Origin: Methylotuvimicrobium sp018830325
GTDB lineage: Bacteria; Pseudomonadota; Gammaproteobacteria; Methylococcales; Methylomonadaceae
Assembly: GCF_044788715.1 (NCBI RefSeq)
Contig: NZ_CP173170.1
Span: 2,542,001-2,606,000 of the forward strand
Direction: 5' to 3'
Length of the DNA stretch: 64,000 nucleotides
The position numbers were made by a program, and so were the translations under genes. A model generated the notes under the pieces. It was not told the DNA's origin. It saw nothing but the letters and a program-made list of their open reading frames with translations, and made no database searches. Positions 25,601-34,912 of the stretch are shown one piece after another; position 1 is the stretch's first letter; each line of letters starts with the position of its first letter.

Positions 25601-26045
25601 GCAACTTGTCTTCAGGAGCCTCCGCCTTTTGTAGTTTGTCTTCAGGCCTTTCAGCCTTTTGCAGTTTTTCGTCTTCTTGCTTTTGTATCGCTCGCTCGGG
25701 CTCTTCGGCTTTTTGGAGTGGTTCTTCCTCTTGTTTTTGGACTTTTTCTTCGGGAAGCTCGGCTTTTTGCAGTGGCTCTTCTTGTTTCTGAACTTTCTCC
25801 TCCGGTAATTCCGCCTTTTGCACTCGCTCTTCCGGCGCCGGCATCTTCATGACCTTATCGGCCATGTTATCGGCCTCATTTTCGAATTTGTCGCCGGGCT
25901 TGTTGGCCGTCATTTTCAATTGCACGGCCGGCGCCTTCGGTTCGTTCGCGGCCGCAAAAAATCCGCTCGAACCGGCCTTGGCAAAAAAAGCTTGATTGGC
26001 CGGTTTCGAAACAGTGCCGGATGATTTTTTTACACCGGTTTTCAT
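22602..26045 (-). CDS. DUF4157 (eCIS-core) effector-like protein with repetitive linker
   Basis: 1147 aa from the ATG at 26045, which overlaps the previous stop (ATGA) and follows GGAG. Order of parts: a short N-terminus; residues ~65-190 of highly charged tandem repeats built on P-E-E-x-x-Q-K-A/Q-E; the DUF4157 (eCIS core) domain with GEALSGDVRGFMEPRFGADF, VRIHRDAES and the metalloprotease-like HELTH near 276-280; a long middle region of amphipathic and hydrophobic helices; and a hydrophilic C-terminal ~200 residues with no motif I can name. DUF4157 proteins are recurrent eCIS cargo or cargo-linked proteins, so I infer a payload or lumen protein. The C-terminal coding part (22602 to about 23450) is visibly more AT-rich than the middle, as if exchanged. 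Confidence 0.85.
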   Translation of the reverse strand: MKTGVKKSSGTVSKPANQAFFAKAGSSGFFAAANEPKAPAVQLKMTANKPGDKFENEADNMADKVMKMPAPEERVQKAELPEEKVQKQEEPLQKAELPEEKVQKQEEEPLQKAEEPERAIQKQEDEKLQKAERPEDKLQKAEAPEDKLQKQEEKPLQRAKAPEEELQKAELPDEEIRKKEEEQLQRKGDGAPGVSSQVQSAIHNKTTGGEALSGDVRGFMEPRFGADFSNVRIHRDAESGGLSNQLSAKAFTFRNHIFFSHDQYRPGTGEGKQLLAHELTHTIQQGAAVQRSPQVTTTATPPALQRGFLPDPRDFIARKAALIPGFPMLTVVIGMNPVTGAAVDRSPGNIMRGVISLLPGIGPVINQALDNHGIFSKISDWVYQQFDALKEMGSGIWESVKQFIKERSITDIKNLDAVWEQGKRLITGPIDRVKSFAAGLVGGIADLIKDAILKPIAEFARSQTNAYPLLCSVLGKDPITGDKAPDDAEALIGGFMNLINQGDVWAKIQEANAVPRCMAWFKKSMQTVKTFAAQIPGLFIAAFKALEIKDIILIPLAFGKLAKVFGSFAGQFIGWAGSAVWNLLEIIFDTVKPGVMGIVKRTGGALKAILKNPLPFVGNLAAAGKLGFQQFAGNFLGHLKKGLFEWLTGSLPGVYIPASFALGEIAKFVFSVLGLTWQNMRVKLVKVLGEKTVQALETGFDIVKTLVTQGPAAAWDKIKDQLSDLKDTVIGGIISMVVDMVVKKAVPKIVSMFIPGAGFISAILSIYDLVMVVVQKLSKIAQVGAAFIGSIVQIAAGNIGAAAKRVESVLAGILSLAISFLAGFAGFGKVADKVLGVINKVRVPIDKALDKLIGWIVGRAKALFSKLFGKKDDKRTENEKKRDLESAIRESEILLDNPKISTKRLDKKLISIKKKYKLTSLTLVKASENQDSETSYVSGEVNPKLNSRKVSKSKSSGPLVASVKVTSKGVSKDVQERLTPAEHDWAEYERGAMQNVVLGELIPEWEERTGVPITTSDQKLESAQYMARFKTQKAFRVGSRRPRPEGRVEIKQPGGKGKISHVFAVEVTTIRDLTDTSGESGGPVRHKLAQIPNTIETLISKYGPGPQIEYTIICPRDLKPDEQAMLESLVNRPDAKNLKIVWVKTGA

Positions 26046-27469
26046 AGGCTCCACTCCACCCAAAGCAGGTTTTGCATCCACGGCAGCTTAATCGTTGCAA
26101 TGTTCCAAGGCAGGCTATCGAGTAAAATATCGCAGCTTCGATATTCGACATGCAGTTGCCAGTCGCCATCGCCGCGCCGGAGCAGTTTTCCGGGCCTCAG
26201 AATAAACGTTGCTCGTAAACTGTCGATCGAGGTATTTCGTAATACGTCCCAATGTTTCACCACGGCAGTCAATAATTCATCGGCTTCGCTTCGTTCTTCG
26301 AGATTCAGCTTCGTAAGTGTTTCAACCGGCACCGGCAAGTCGATATTGCACAGTACTTTGGGTAATACCAAGTCGTATTCGTGTGCAACCGTTTCTGCGG
26401 TTGACAGATAATGCAAAAGCGCCAAGGCCCTGCCGGTTTTAACGATTTTATAGTCTTGCAAACAAGCCGATGCGGTAAACAGTTGCGGCAAAAATGGATG
26501 CAACAGCACCAGACCGGCATTATCGACATAAACGCCTTCGGCGATGTCCGAATCATCGACCGGAAACAATGAATGTGCTAGCGGCTCGACTTCCTGCCGA
26601 TGTGTCGCAGGTGTTTGAGACCGTGACGCCGAATCGCTTCGCCGAGAGTCTTGATGTTGCCACTTTACTTCAATATGTCGATCCGGCGCGTAGTCTGCGT
26701 CGTATCGGTCTTTAACAATTGCGCCTATTTCGTTCAGCATCGTTTGACTAACGGCTTGACCCGATGACAATATGACCAACAGATTCTGCACAACCGTTCT
26801 TAAGCGGTCGTCTTCGGCAATCGCGGGCGGTACGGAATCCGTTAAGCCTTGCCGTATTTTCTCGAAAACGACTGCGGTTTCCGGAAAATAGCGAACTAAC
26901 AAGCGGGCAACGAAACCCGTCGAAAACTGCCGAAGCAAACGGACTCTAGCTGCATCGTTCCGTAAAACTCCGATCAGCGCCTTGCTGAAATGCCGGCCAC
27001 CCAAGGCGGACTCGTTATCACGCCAGTTTTCGGTCAAAACCTGTTCCAAATTTTGACCGGCCGGCAAACGGAACGACCAAGGCAAGCGGCCGGTCATCAA
27101 AAAAAACAACAGGGCATCGTTTACGGTTTGTTGTCTCGATTGCCGATAATTTCCGCCGCCGGCAATTAGCGCCCTCGAATCGTCGACATTCGAAGCGCTA
27201 ACATCGGCTAAGGCTCGTTCCAGATTGGCAGCGATTCTTTTCGGTAGCTCGCTTTCCAGTTGCGCCAATTCGAGGCTTCCGACATCGATCGACAAGCGGT
27301 CGAGATACAGATAATCGTTCGGCGACGAACAACGCTCCAAAACACTGTCGATGGTTCGAACGATTTGGTCGTGAGTCAAGCGAGTCAATAGGCGTTGTAA
27401 TTCGACGCCGTCCGACTCGGAGCCGGTCGTTTCGGCATCGAGCGCATAGCATCGAATCACCGCGTTCAT
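26042..27469 (-). CDS. CIS tape measure-family protein (Afp14-like)
   Basis: 475 aa. The C-terminal ~200 residues carry the conserved CIS tape-measure block: GVYVDNAGLVLLHPFLPQLF, then ALALLHYLSTAET, EYDLVLPKVLCNI, VKHWDVLRNTSIDSLRATF and LPWNIATIKLPWM. The N-terminal part has VELQRLLTRLTHDQIVRTID and DRLSIDVGSLEL, also usual in the family. The protein is short for a simple length ruler, and the exact role of this family is less clear than its name suggests. It lies 5 bp after the 1265-aa gene and overlaps the DUF4157 gene by ATGA, so it is an internal part of the operon. Confidence 0.9.
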   Translation of the reverse strand: MNAVIRCYALDAETTGSESDGVELQRLLTRLTHDQIVRTIDSVLERCSSPNDYLYLDRLSIDVGSLELAQLESELPKRIAANLERALADVSASNVDDSRALIAGGGNYRQSRQQTVNDALLFFLMTGRLPWSFRLPAGQNLEQVLTENWRDNESALGGRHFSKALIGVLRNDAARVRLLRQFSTGFVARLLVRYFPETAVVFEKIRQGLTDSVPPAIAEDDRLRTVVQNLLVILSSGQAVSQTMLNEIGAIVKDRYDADYAPDRHIEVKWQHQDSRRSDSASRSQTPATHRQEVEPLAHSLFPVDDSDIAEGVYVDNAGLVLLHPFLPQLFTASACLQDYKIVKTGRALALLHYLSTAETVAHEYDLVLPKVLCNIDLPVPVETLTKLNLEERSEADELLTAVVKHWDVLRNTSIDSLRATFILRPGKLLRRGDGDWQLHVEYRSCDILLDSLPWNIATIKLPWMQNLLWVEWSL

Positions 27470-27474
27470 CAGAG

Positions 27475-30400
27475 CTATAAGGCCCGTTCGGCAACGTAAT
27501 GGCAGCCGTTCGTCGTAATTACGGTAAGTCTTGCGCTAGGTCCTAGCTTCTCGAACTCAACCTCGACTTCCTTGCCGGCATACAACGGTTCTGAGGGCTG
27601 AGCAGACGGAAAATCCCATATCCAGGCAATGATTGGAGACGATGCACTGCCTTCGATGCTTCCCGAAAAACTCATGCGATTCGTACCGATCGACTCGAAT
27701 GCTATCGATGGTCGTATATCAGGGCCATCGCACAGTCTTCTAAATTCGCCGTCCACGCATTGGTTGCGTTCGCTGCAGTCGAAGGCCGGAACCCGGGTTT
27801 CTGTATTGCGCCTTCGGTCTCGTATGATCACACCGTTGAATGTATTGCCGTTAGGCAACGGCTCATTGCTATAGCGCACGCTAATTTCGAAGACCGGCGC
27901 CGGTTGCGCATAGCTCATACTCCATTCCAAACTGAAACGTTCGCAAACAAAATGCTCGATTCGCAATACCGCGAACGGTTCCTTCTCGTCCGGCTCGTAT
28001 GAGACGATCACGCGTCCCCTACCCGCCTCGCCGAATTCGTCGACCAACTCTTCTTCTATCAATGCGTTCAGTATTTTAATGGCTCCGCCTATCGTATTAT
28101 CGAAAGTTTGATTCAAATTCGCCGCAGTGACATCCGCAAAGACTTTTTCCGCGCCTATCTCGAAATCTTGATCATTGAAGCGGAAACGGATCAGGTTGCC
28201 GCTTAGTCGAACCACCTCATAAGACGTTTCCGGGCCGGGCGGTTGCAGCCATAAACGATAAGCGCAACGCCGCGACAAACCTCCGCACGGTAAATCGCAT
28301 TCCGCTTCGCAAACGAAAACCAATTCGGTCGCGACGCTGCATTGATTACGGTCGATGACCTCGACCGGCAGCACTTGACCGCTCGCTGTCGGCGGCGAAA
28401 CGAACGCATTGCCGCTTAACAATTCTCCGTTTACCGAATACGGAGGCGTGCCGCCGGTAATCTGCACCGTCGCGATATAGGCATCGGCATCGGTGCATCG
28501 ATAATCCGGTTCGAGCAAGCGCAAAGGCTCTGCGATGACGATATCGCGCACCGTCGATTCGCTATCGTCGGCATCGATGATCCGAATGCGATGAACGCCC
28601 GCGTTCAATATCAGCGGCTTATCGGTCAAGGGCTCATAGGCTTGATCGTTCAATTGCAATCGATAAGGCGCTTTGCCGCTCAGCGGTATCACGGAAACTT
28701 CCGCTTGATTGTTAGGATTCGTGCAGCCCACTTCGATATCGAAGGTCGGCGGCGATTTCGGCAAGACGAATTGAATCGGCGCGCAGTCCGAACAGCACAA
28801 ATAAGGCAGATAAAAATCGGCAATGACCGAACCGTCCGGCAATTGTCCGACAACCGCATCCAACAGTTTACTCCAGTGCGACGGCCCCCCTATCTCAGGG
28901 CGAAACGGTCTTCCGGTCACGGTTTCTAGTAGCCATTGCAAATCGTTATCGGCAGCCAACGCGGGATTGCTTCTCAGCCTTTCGGCAGCCGCCAAGGCTC
29001 TCGCATTCGTAACGGATGCCGGTATGCGTTCAATGTTTGAGGCAACGGCGGCAACATTATTCACTGCCGATACCGCAGGTTTCGCGTCGGTTATGGACGT
29101 CTCGTGATAGACCAATACGAATGTGCCGCCTATGGGTACGCCGGCTTTATGGCGAATACCCGGGTGTTTTTGTAAAAAATGGCTCAGAAAGCGTTTTTTC
29201 TTGACTTCGCGAATGCGCCGCAACCACTCTTCTTGTATTAGTTCCAAGGCTTCGAGCTTGCATTGATCGAGCATCGACTTCAAAACAAGAGCAAGCGTAT
29301 TCCAATCGAGTTCGCCCGCAGTTTCATCGCCTTTCTGCTGTTTTTCGATTTCGGCCGTCCATTGTTTAAATCCCGCCGTGTTTTTCTGCAATGACGACCA
29401 GTCGATTTCGGCGAGATCCTCAACCAATAGTTGTTCGAATTTGTAGAGATAACCCACCGACCGAATCGCGGCATTCATCAAAGGCGGTTCGCCGATATCG
29501 ACTAAATCGCACACATCCCGTCCCTGATATTTTTCGGCGAATAAAGCGCCCAAGGTACCGGGCTGCCGATCGAGCATCGCTATGCGGCTTTCGGCGGCGA
29601 GAGCTTGCCGGCCGATGTTTTTGTTCAACAAGGCCGATAGCGCCTTAGAAGACGCACAGGAAATTTCCCGCTTGTAGGCTCGGTAGAGCGTCAGTAAATC
29701 CTCGAAATAACAAGCATGCTCTTTAAGATCGACGCTTTCGGATTCGTCGAACTCTCCGGTACGCAATGCCATGATTTGTATCGGCAATCGGTAACGCTCT
29801 TTTTGCCGCAGTAGATTTTCCAGTACCTCCTGATAGGGTTTGCCTAAGTGTCCTTCGATGCGCAAAAAATTGTAGGGCTCAAGATCGAAACGTAGCGGTT
29901 CGAGCACGAACGCTTGCGACGCATATTCAAAGGCGCGATAGCCGAGATTTTGCGCGGCCCGGCCGCGCCGTGTCAAAACCGGATTCCATAAGCGATACAG
30001 CGGTAAATTGCCGGTTTGCAAATAATAGTAAGGGATCGCCTTTTCCGACAATGCGACTGCGCCCAAACGGCTTGGCGTTATCTTGATCTGCTGCGTTGCA
30101 TCGTTCGTTAATGGCGGATTATGCGAAAAGCGCTCGACCATCTCGACCAAACGCGCGAACAACTGTTGTAGCGTTCGGGCTTGCTCTGTACAGGCGCCGA
30201 CCGCAGGAGACGGCAAAAAACGATGCCGGTAATGGCCGGGGTCTGCGACGGCTTCGGGAAACAATAAACCCAGCATTAAATGCCGTGGAAACAACTCTGC
30301 CGGCGGGCCGCATAAACAAATCAACTCAGCCGCTTGCCAGCGGAATTCGTCGTAAGCGGCCAGTAAGTCGTCGAAGCAATCGTAATAATACGGTAGAAAC

Positions 30401-31272
30401 AACACTTGTTCGGCCGAATCGGGTTGGCTATTCAAAAAGCCGAATTTCGCATCGAAGCCTTCGAAAGGGTCGTTCGGATAATCGTTCTCGACGAGCGGTT
30501 TAAAGGCTCGATACGCGGCCGATAAGGCATCGCCGACTTTAGCGGCCAAGCCGGAGGACGAAAAAACGGCGTGAAATGCAGCCAAGACCTGCTGCGAAGT
30601 CGCCAAGGACGTACTCGGCACGCTGATGTTCGGCAAACGAAAATCCGGCAGATTGAAACGTTCGGCCAATTGATTTTCCAAATCGGCGGAACTCAGACCC
30701 GCGTCGAGGCCATTGAGCGAGGCAATGATGTCGGCTAGGTCAGTGCGTTTGATCAACAAACGCCTAAGCGTGACCGTCACCGACGATCCCTTGTCGTCGC
30801 AATTATTCGGACTGCAATTGCGCAGCGGGGCCTTTTTCAACTCCAAAAAAAACAGCAGCGCCTTATCGTTCAGGAAACCGGACGGTTGATTCAAGGCTTG
30901 GGTGTTCGGCTCGCCGTTCGGGAACAGTTCCCAAAGCGGATAGCCTTCAAAAGGTACATACTCGATATCGTTGGGCAGCGTGTAGGGGCGATAGGCGCTC
31001 AGCTCGATATCGTCGGCTTCGCAGATCAAATAGCCTTCCGAAGTGATACCGATGCCTTTCGATAGCCGAATAACCGCTTCCGGAGCCGTCGTGTAGTCGA
31101 GTTCAAACCCGCACACGATACCGATACCGATCAGGTTCGAGCGCGTCAGCCGGTTTTGCTCGTCCAAGTAATTAAATACCTGATTCAGATGCCGGTTGCT
31201 CAGTACCTGATTGGCTTCGAAAATTGGAAATTGATCGTGTTCATGGGTTTTCAAAGGGCCGTGGTACGGCAT
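27475..31272 (-). CDS. Giant eCIS-associated protein with C-terminal Ig/PKD-like repeats
   Basis: 1265 aa. The N-terminus (HDQFPIFEANQVLSNRHLNQ, GIGIVCGFEL, RLSKGIGITSEGYLI) resembles a conserved domain I associate with eCIS loci of the Bacteroidota type. The middle is long, helical and without a named domain. From about residue 830 come beta-rich repeats: GKAPYRLQLNDQ, GGTPPYSVNGEL (SprB-like wording), and at the very end IIAWIWDFPSAQPSEP with a PKD-like W-D-F core. No separate tail-fibre gene (Afp13-like) is visible in the cluster. This protein, with adhesion-type repeats, is therefore the best candidate for a surface-binding component; a baseplate role is the alternative. It overlaps the upstream gene by 32 bp. 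Confidence 0.7.
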   Translation of the reverse strand: MPYHGPLKTHEHDQFPIFEANQVLSNRHLNQVFNYLDEQNRLTRSNLIGIGIVCGFELDYTTAPEAVIRLSKGIGITSEGYLICEADDIELSAYRPYTLPNDIEYVPFEGYPLWELFPNGEPNTQALNQPSGFLNDKALLFFLELKKAPLRNCSPNNCDDKGSSVTVTLRRLLIKRTDLADIIASLNGLDAGLSSADLENQLAERFNLPDFRLPNISVPSTSLATSQQVLAAFHAVFSSSGLAAKVGDALSAAYRAFKPLVENDYPNDPFEGFDAKFGFLNSQPDSAEQVLFLPYYYDCFDDLLAAYDEFRWQAAELICLCGPPAELFPRHLMLGLLFPEAVADPGHYRHRFLPSPAVGACTEQARTLQQLFARLVEMVERFSHNPPLTNDATQQIKITPSRLGAVALSEKAIPYYYLQTGNLPLYRLWNPVLTRRGRAAQNLGYRAFEYASQAFVLEPLRFDLEPYNFLRIEGHLGKPYQEVLENLLRQKERYRLPIQIMALRTGEFDESESVDLKEHACYFEDLLTLYRAYKREISCASSKALSALLNKNIGRQALAAESRIAMLDRQPGTLGALFAEKYQGRDVCDLVDIGEPPLMNAAIRSVGYLYKFEQLLVEDLAEIDWSSLQKNTAGFKQWTAEIEKQQKGDETAGELDWNTLALVLKSMLDQCKLEALELIQEEWLRRIREVKKKRFLSHFLQKHPGIRHKAGVPIGGTFVLVYHETSITDAKPAVSAVNNVAAVASNIERIPASVTNARALAAAERLRSNPALAADNDLQWLLETVTGRPFRPEIGGPSHWSKLLDAVVGQLPDGSVIADFYLPYLCCSDCAPIQFVLPKSPPTFDIEVGCTNPNNQAEVSVIPLSGKAPYRLQLNDQAYEPLTDKPLILNAGVHRIRIIDADDSESTVRDIVIAEPLRLLEPDYRCTDADAYIATVQITGGTPPYSVNGELLSGNAFVSPPTASGQVLPVEVIDRNQCSVATELVFVCEAECDLPCGGLSRRCAYRLWLQPPGPETSYEVVRLSGNLIRFRFNDQDFEIGAEKVFADVTAANLNQTFDNTIGGAIKILNALIEEELVDEFGEAGRGRVIVSYEPDEKEPFAVLRIEHFVCERFSLEWSMSYAQPAPVFEISVRYSNEPLPNGNTFNGVIIRDRRRNTETRVPAFDCSERNQCVDGEFRRLCDGPDIRPSIAFESIGTNRMSFSGSIEGSASSPIIAWIWDFPSAQPSEPLYAGKEVEVEFEKLGPSARLTVITTNGCHYVAERAL

Positions 31273-34200
31273 TGAGCGAACCGAGGGCCGTTCTATCGAG
31301 CAGTACCGGATTATGATCGCTGCCGTCGTCGCAGTCGTGTAGAGTCGCTTCGGGATAGATAGATTTCAGATCGGCCAGCAAATTGACTACGATTCTCAGC
31401 CGGTAAGACACTTCAATGTAGTGTTGGTAATGCTTATCGAGCAAGGCTTTCAATTCGGTTTCGGTACCGGCTTTAAAGTGAGCATCGGAACATAACACGA
31501 TCGGTGCCGGCTCGATCAACGTCAAATCTTCGGGCGGTTCAAAGCCATTTTCGACATAGCCGTTCAGCCAATCGGAAAACGACGTGCCGTAATCGGCAAG
31601 AATGCCGGCGGCGCATCGGCACAACAATGTTTGGTCTCCATCGAGCAAGGACTCGGCCAACAAAGCTTCGAGTCTTTCCTGCAGGCGCTGTTCGGTCCAA
31701 TCGATCGAGGCGTTCGCTTCAAGCCACAAGCACCAAGCCGTTTCGAACCGTTCGAACTGCCGGCCGTAACGGGCGATTTCAGCAAAATGCTCGGCCAACC
31801 GCGACACGATAGCGATCCATGAAACGGCGCCGATCGCCAAGTTACATTCAATACCGCCGGGGTTCAGATTGGACTCGAATTCGCTTGCCAATTGCGCCCG
31901 CAAGACGTCCAGATCGAAATAATCCAAGGTTTTACCGTGATACCAGTCCTTGAATACTCGGCTGAAATCACTGTAAATCACTTTTGCACAGTCGCAGGCC
32001 TCCTCTTCCGTGGCCTGGTTTTGTTCGAGCAATAGCGCGGCCAACTCGTCAACGGCCGGTTCGCAGGGATTGTCGATAATACCTTTATTGCCGACCCAAC
32101 AGATTTTGCTCAATAAGTGCGCCGGCGTTTCTTGGCGTATCGTGCGTTCGGCAAACGCTCGCAAGTCCAAGTTGACGTTATACGGCGAGGTCCAGCTCGG
32201 CATGACCCAGGTCAAACGAAACGAATAAGGGTCTTCATCGCCGCAGGTTTTGCAGACATCTTCGGAGCAAGCCGGATAAAGCGCGTCGCCCGGAAACTTG
32301 GGTCTGAGCAGCACATGTTCGACCAGAATCGTTCGTTGATGCGCGCTCCAATTCAGCAAAATAGCCTTGATCGTTTCCGCTTCGGCCGCTGTCGCCAAAT
32401 CATCCGGATAAGCGGCACGCAATACGTTCGCATCATCCTCAAGCGTTAATTGATGAGTCTGCTCATTTATCCGATAAGCGTTAGGGTCGCTCATTTGCTT
32501 GACGACCGTGCGGTAAGCGGCGGTATTGGATGCAGCGTATGCGTCAAGCTCAAGCGTGCCGGCCAGCCAAGGTCGATTGTTCCAGTCCATCAATTCCAAG
32601 GCGATTTCGGTCTTGCCGGCAATGGTTTCCAATGGCGACAATGCCAAATTCAGATCGGCAATGCCCAGCAGAAGGTTCACGCGTTTTTTCAGAACCGGAT
32701 ATTGCTCGGGCGCGCAGGCTTCGCCGGTGTAATCGAACGACCGGTAACGGTACCGGCTAATTTCCGGAAGTGCTTTGAGCAGGGCGAGTTTGGTGTCGAT
32801 CAAGGATGCTTGCGCTTTTTGGCGGCCGGCAAGGTCGGTGAGCAACAAGGTGTAGTCGGATAACTGTTCGCCGAAGCGGGCCAATAAATGATCGAGAAAA
32901 CGGTTACGCCGCTGCAAAAATTCCGGTTCGGACTCGATCAGCTTTTCGAGTTTTTCCTTGTCCAAACCGGCGACCAGATCGTCGTAACCGTCGATGATAT
33001 CTTGCGTTAACTCCTTGATAAAATAGGTTTGATGTATGCCGGGGTCCAACGAAAAACAATCGGCACTTTGCGCTAGCTGTGCTAGTTGATTGGCTAAGAA
33101 TTGCTCGAATACCAGCAAATAGGCTTTCAATTGTTTGGCCTGAGCCCGCCGTATTTTGGACGCATGGCTGGGCAGGCCTTCGGGGCCGATGCCATAACTC
33201 TGCGGAAATTCATTTTGTATCGGAAAATAATGGCCGGGATTTCGGTATATTCCCTTCGGCAACGGCAGGTCTTTCGGCGTATTTTTGATCTTCGGGCGCT
33301 CTGCCTCGCCGCGTAATTGATGCAAGGTTGCAATGGCTTCGTCGTAGCGCGCTTGAAAAGGCAGGCCGTTTTTAAAAAATAAAAACCTCGATGCTTCGCG
33401 GTAAAATCGCGGCTGTTTGCGATCGTCAAGCATCAGCAACCAGGCCGCGCTGATTCGATCCGGATCGAACAAAGGTGTGCCGTCGTTTTGCCAAATCGGG
33501 TCGGCCTTGCCTTTGACGATTCGGCCTTGCGGATCATAGAGGGTTAACAGCAGGTTGTTGACCGCCAGAACGCCGTCGATCGCCATCAAACGTTTGACGA
33601 TATCGGAGGTTCTGATTTCCGATTTCAACTTTGCTCGCTGCAGGTCTTCGGATTTGATGAAACCGTTGTCGAGCGCCGGTCCGTTAAAAATGTCTTCGAC
33701 CGCCAAGCCTTCATCGCGCAATTCCTGCAAACTGTAAAACGGGATCGGCGGATTCAGGTAATGTTCGATTTCCTGCCAGATGCGCGCTTGCACGCGATCG
33801 ATATCGGCATCGGAGGCCACTTCGACATCGGCGCATAACGCAATTTCGGCCAACGCTATGCCTTCGATACGGCAATAATCCTCATCGAGATTGCGCCTCT
33901 GATGCAATGACCTTTTGGCCTGTTCGACGGCTTGAGCAATCTTGAGTGCTTTGCGCCGGTAAAGCCCGACGATTCCCGAATCCGAAGCGTCCAGCAGCAA
34001 CTCCACCAGTTCGTCCAGCGTCGTTTCCGCCTGTGCATCGGCATTGCCGAATACGCGCAGCGTAGCATTGTCGATTGCCAGCGTTAATGCTTCCGATGTC
34101 AGCAGAAAATCCACATGGAACAATTCCCGCCAATGTCTCTTTAAATAACGCTCCTTGCCGGCCTGATCCAGCGTCGCATCGGTCAAGACATCGTAGCCTT

Positions 34201-34912
34201 TGGCCGCGCCGATTCGGACGCTGATCTCATAATCGTGGAAATCATCTAAAAAATCCTGCCATTCGTCCGCTGCGGACAAGGATAAATCAGGGAAACGCAC
34301 TTCGACGACCCGGGTCTGTACTCTGCCTTCGGCGTCATAAAAAAGGCGTGTTTTCTGAATTTTGCGGGCATTCAAGTCGCCCAACTCAGGATCGGATTCC
34401 AGTTCTAGCAGGACCTCGTATAACCCAGATACCGCCACTTTTTTCGGGTCTAAATCGCCTTGCTCGGGCTTCCGGTAGGACAAAACCAAACGATCTTCGT
34501 CGCATAGTGCGTAATAATCGGTTTCGCAGGCGCATTGTTTACAAAATACCCAAGCATTGCGCACCGGCTCCAAATCGATTAGCACGCGCCTGAAATCGTC
34601 CGGTGTGACGGGACCGCTCGTTAGTATCTCGCGTGCAGTATAAAACGCTTGAGCCGGGAACGGGTCGGCAGCGGTCGAGAATTCTCGGGTCAACAGGTCC
34701 TTGATATCCCAACCGCTTCGGTATGCGATATCGGTCAATGTATAACACAAGGCTTCCAGGATCGTGATGCCCGGATCGTGGGTGTTATAATCGGTCCAAT
34801 GCCGACTGCCGGCCTGCTCGATATAGCCGATGCCTTCGCGGCGCAACGCAAAAAAGTCCTCCCTAGGCTTTTGCGAATCCAGTCGAGGTAAGAAAACGGC
34901 TGGCTCTTTCAT
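31241..34912 (-). CDS. Large baseplate protein, J-like N-terminus (Afp12-like)
   Basis: 1223 aa from ATG 34912, which overlaps the upstream stop (ATGA); the longer GTG-initiated frame is less likely. The N-terminus contains RHWTDYNTHDPGITILEALCYTLTDIAYR (read in segments), the W-x-D-Y-N-x-x-D-P-G-x-T-x-L-E motif that opens Baseplate_J-like wedge proteins. The rest is mostly uncharacterised, with one cysteine-rich segment (PACSEDVCKTCGDED, near residue 885) that could bind metal. Position between the other wedge protein and the Ig-repeat protein fits Afp12 of the antifeeding prophage. It would form part of the baseplate ring around the spike. Confidence 0.8.
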   Translation of the reverse strand: MKEPAVFLPRLDSQKPREDFFALRREGIGYIEQAGSRHWTDYNTHDPGITILEALCYTLTDIAYRSGWDIKDLLTREFSTAADPFPAQAFYTAREILTSGPVTPDDFRRVLIDLEPVRNAWVFCKQCACETDYYALCDEDRLVLSYRKPEQGDLDPKKVAVSGLYEVLLELESDPELGDLNARKIQKTRLFYDAEGRVQTRVVEVRFPDLSLSAADEWQDFLDDFHDYEISVRIGAAKGYDVLTDATLDQAGKERYLKRHWRELFHVDFLLTSEALTLAIDNATLRVFGNADAQAETTLDELVELLLDASDSGIVGLYRRKALKIAQAVEQAKRSLHQRRNLDEDYCRIEGIALAEIALCADVEVASDADIDRVQARIWQEIEHYLNPPIPFYSLQELRDEGLAVEDIFNGPALDNGFIKSEDLQRAKLKSEIRTSDIVKRLMAIDGVLAVNNLLLTLYDPQGRIVKGKADPIWQNDGTPLFDPDRISAAWLLMLDDRKQPRFYREASRFLFFKNGLPFQARYDEAIATLHQLRGEAERPKIKNTPKDLPLPKGIYRNPGHYFPIQNEFPQSYGIGPEGLPSHASKIRRAQAKQLKAYLLVFEQFLANQLAQLAQSADCFSLDPGIHQTYFIKELTQDIIDGYDDLVAGLDKEKLEKLIESEPEFLQRRNRFLDHLLARFGEQLSDYTLLLTDLAGRQKAQASLIDTKLALLKALPEISRYRYRSFDYTGEACAPEQYPVLKKRVNLLLGIADLNLALSPLETIAGKTEIALELMDWNNRPWLAGTLELDAYAASNTAAYRTVVKQMSDPNAYRINEQTHQLTLEDDANVLRAAYPDDLATAAEAETIKAILLNWSAHQRTILVEHVLLRPKFPGDALYPACSEDVCKTCGDEDPYSFRLTWVMPSWTSPYNVNLDLRAFAERTIRQETPAHLLSKICWVGNKGIIDNPCEPAVDELAALLLEQNQATEEEACDCAKVIYSDFSRVFKDWYHGKTLDYFDLDVLRAQLASEFESNLNPGGIECNLAIGAVSWIAIVSRLAEHFAEIARYGRQFERFETAWCLWLEANASIDWTEQRLQERLEALLAESLLDGDQTLLCRCAAGILADYGTSFSDWLNGYVENGFEPPEDLTLIEPAPIVLCSDAHFKAGTETELKALLDKHYQHYIEVSYRLRIVVNLLADLKSIYPEATLHDCDDGSDHNPVLLDRTALGSLNAVPRPFENP

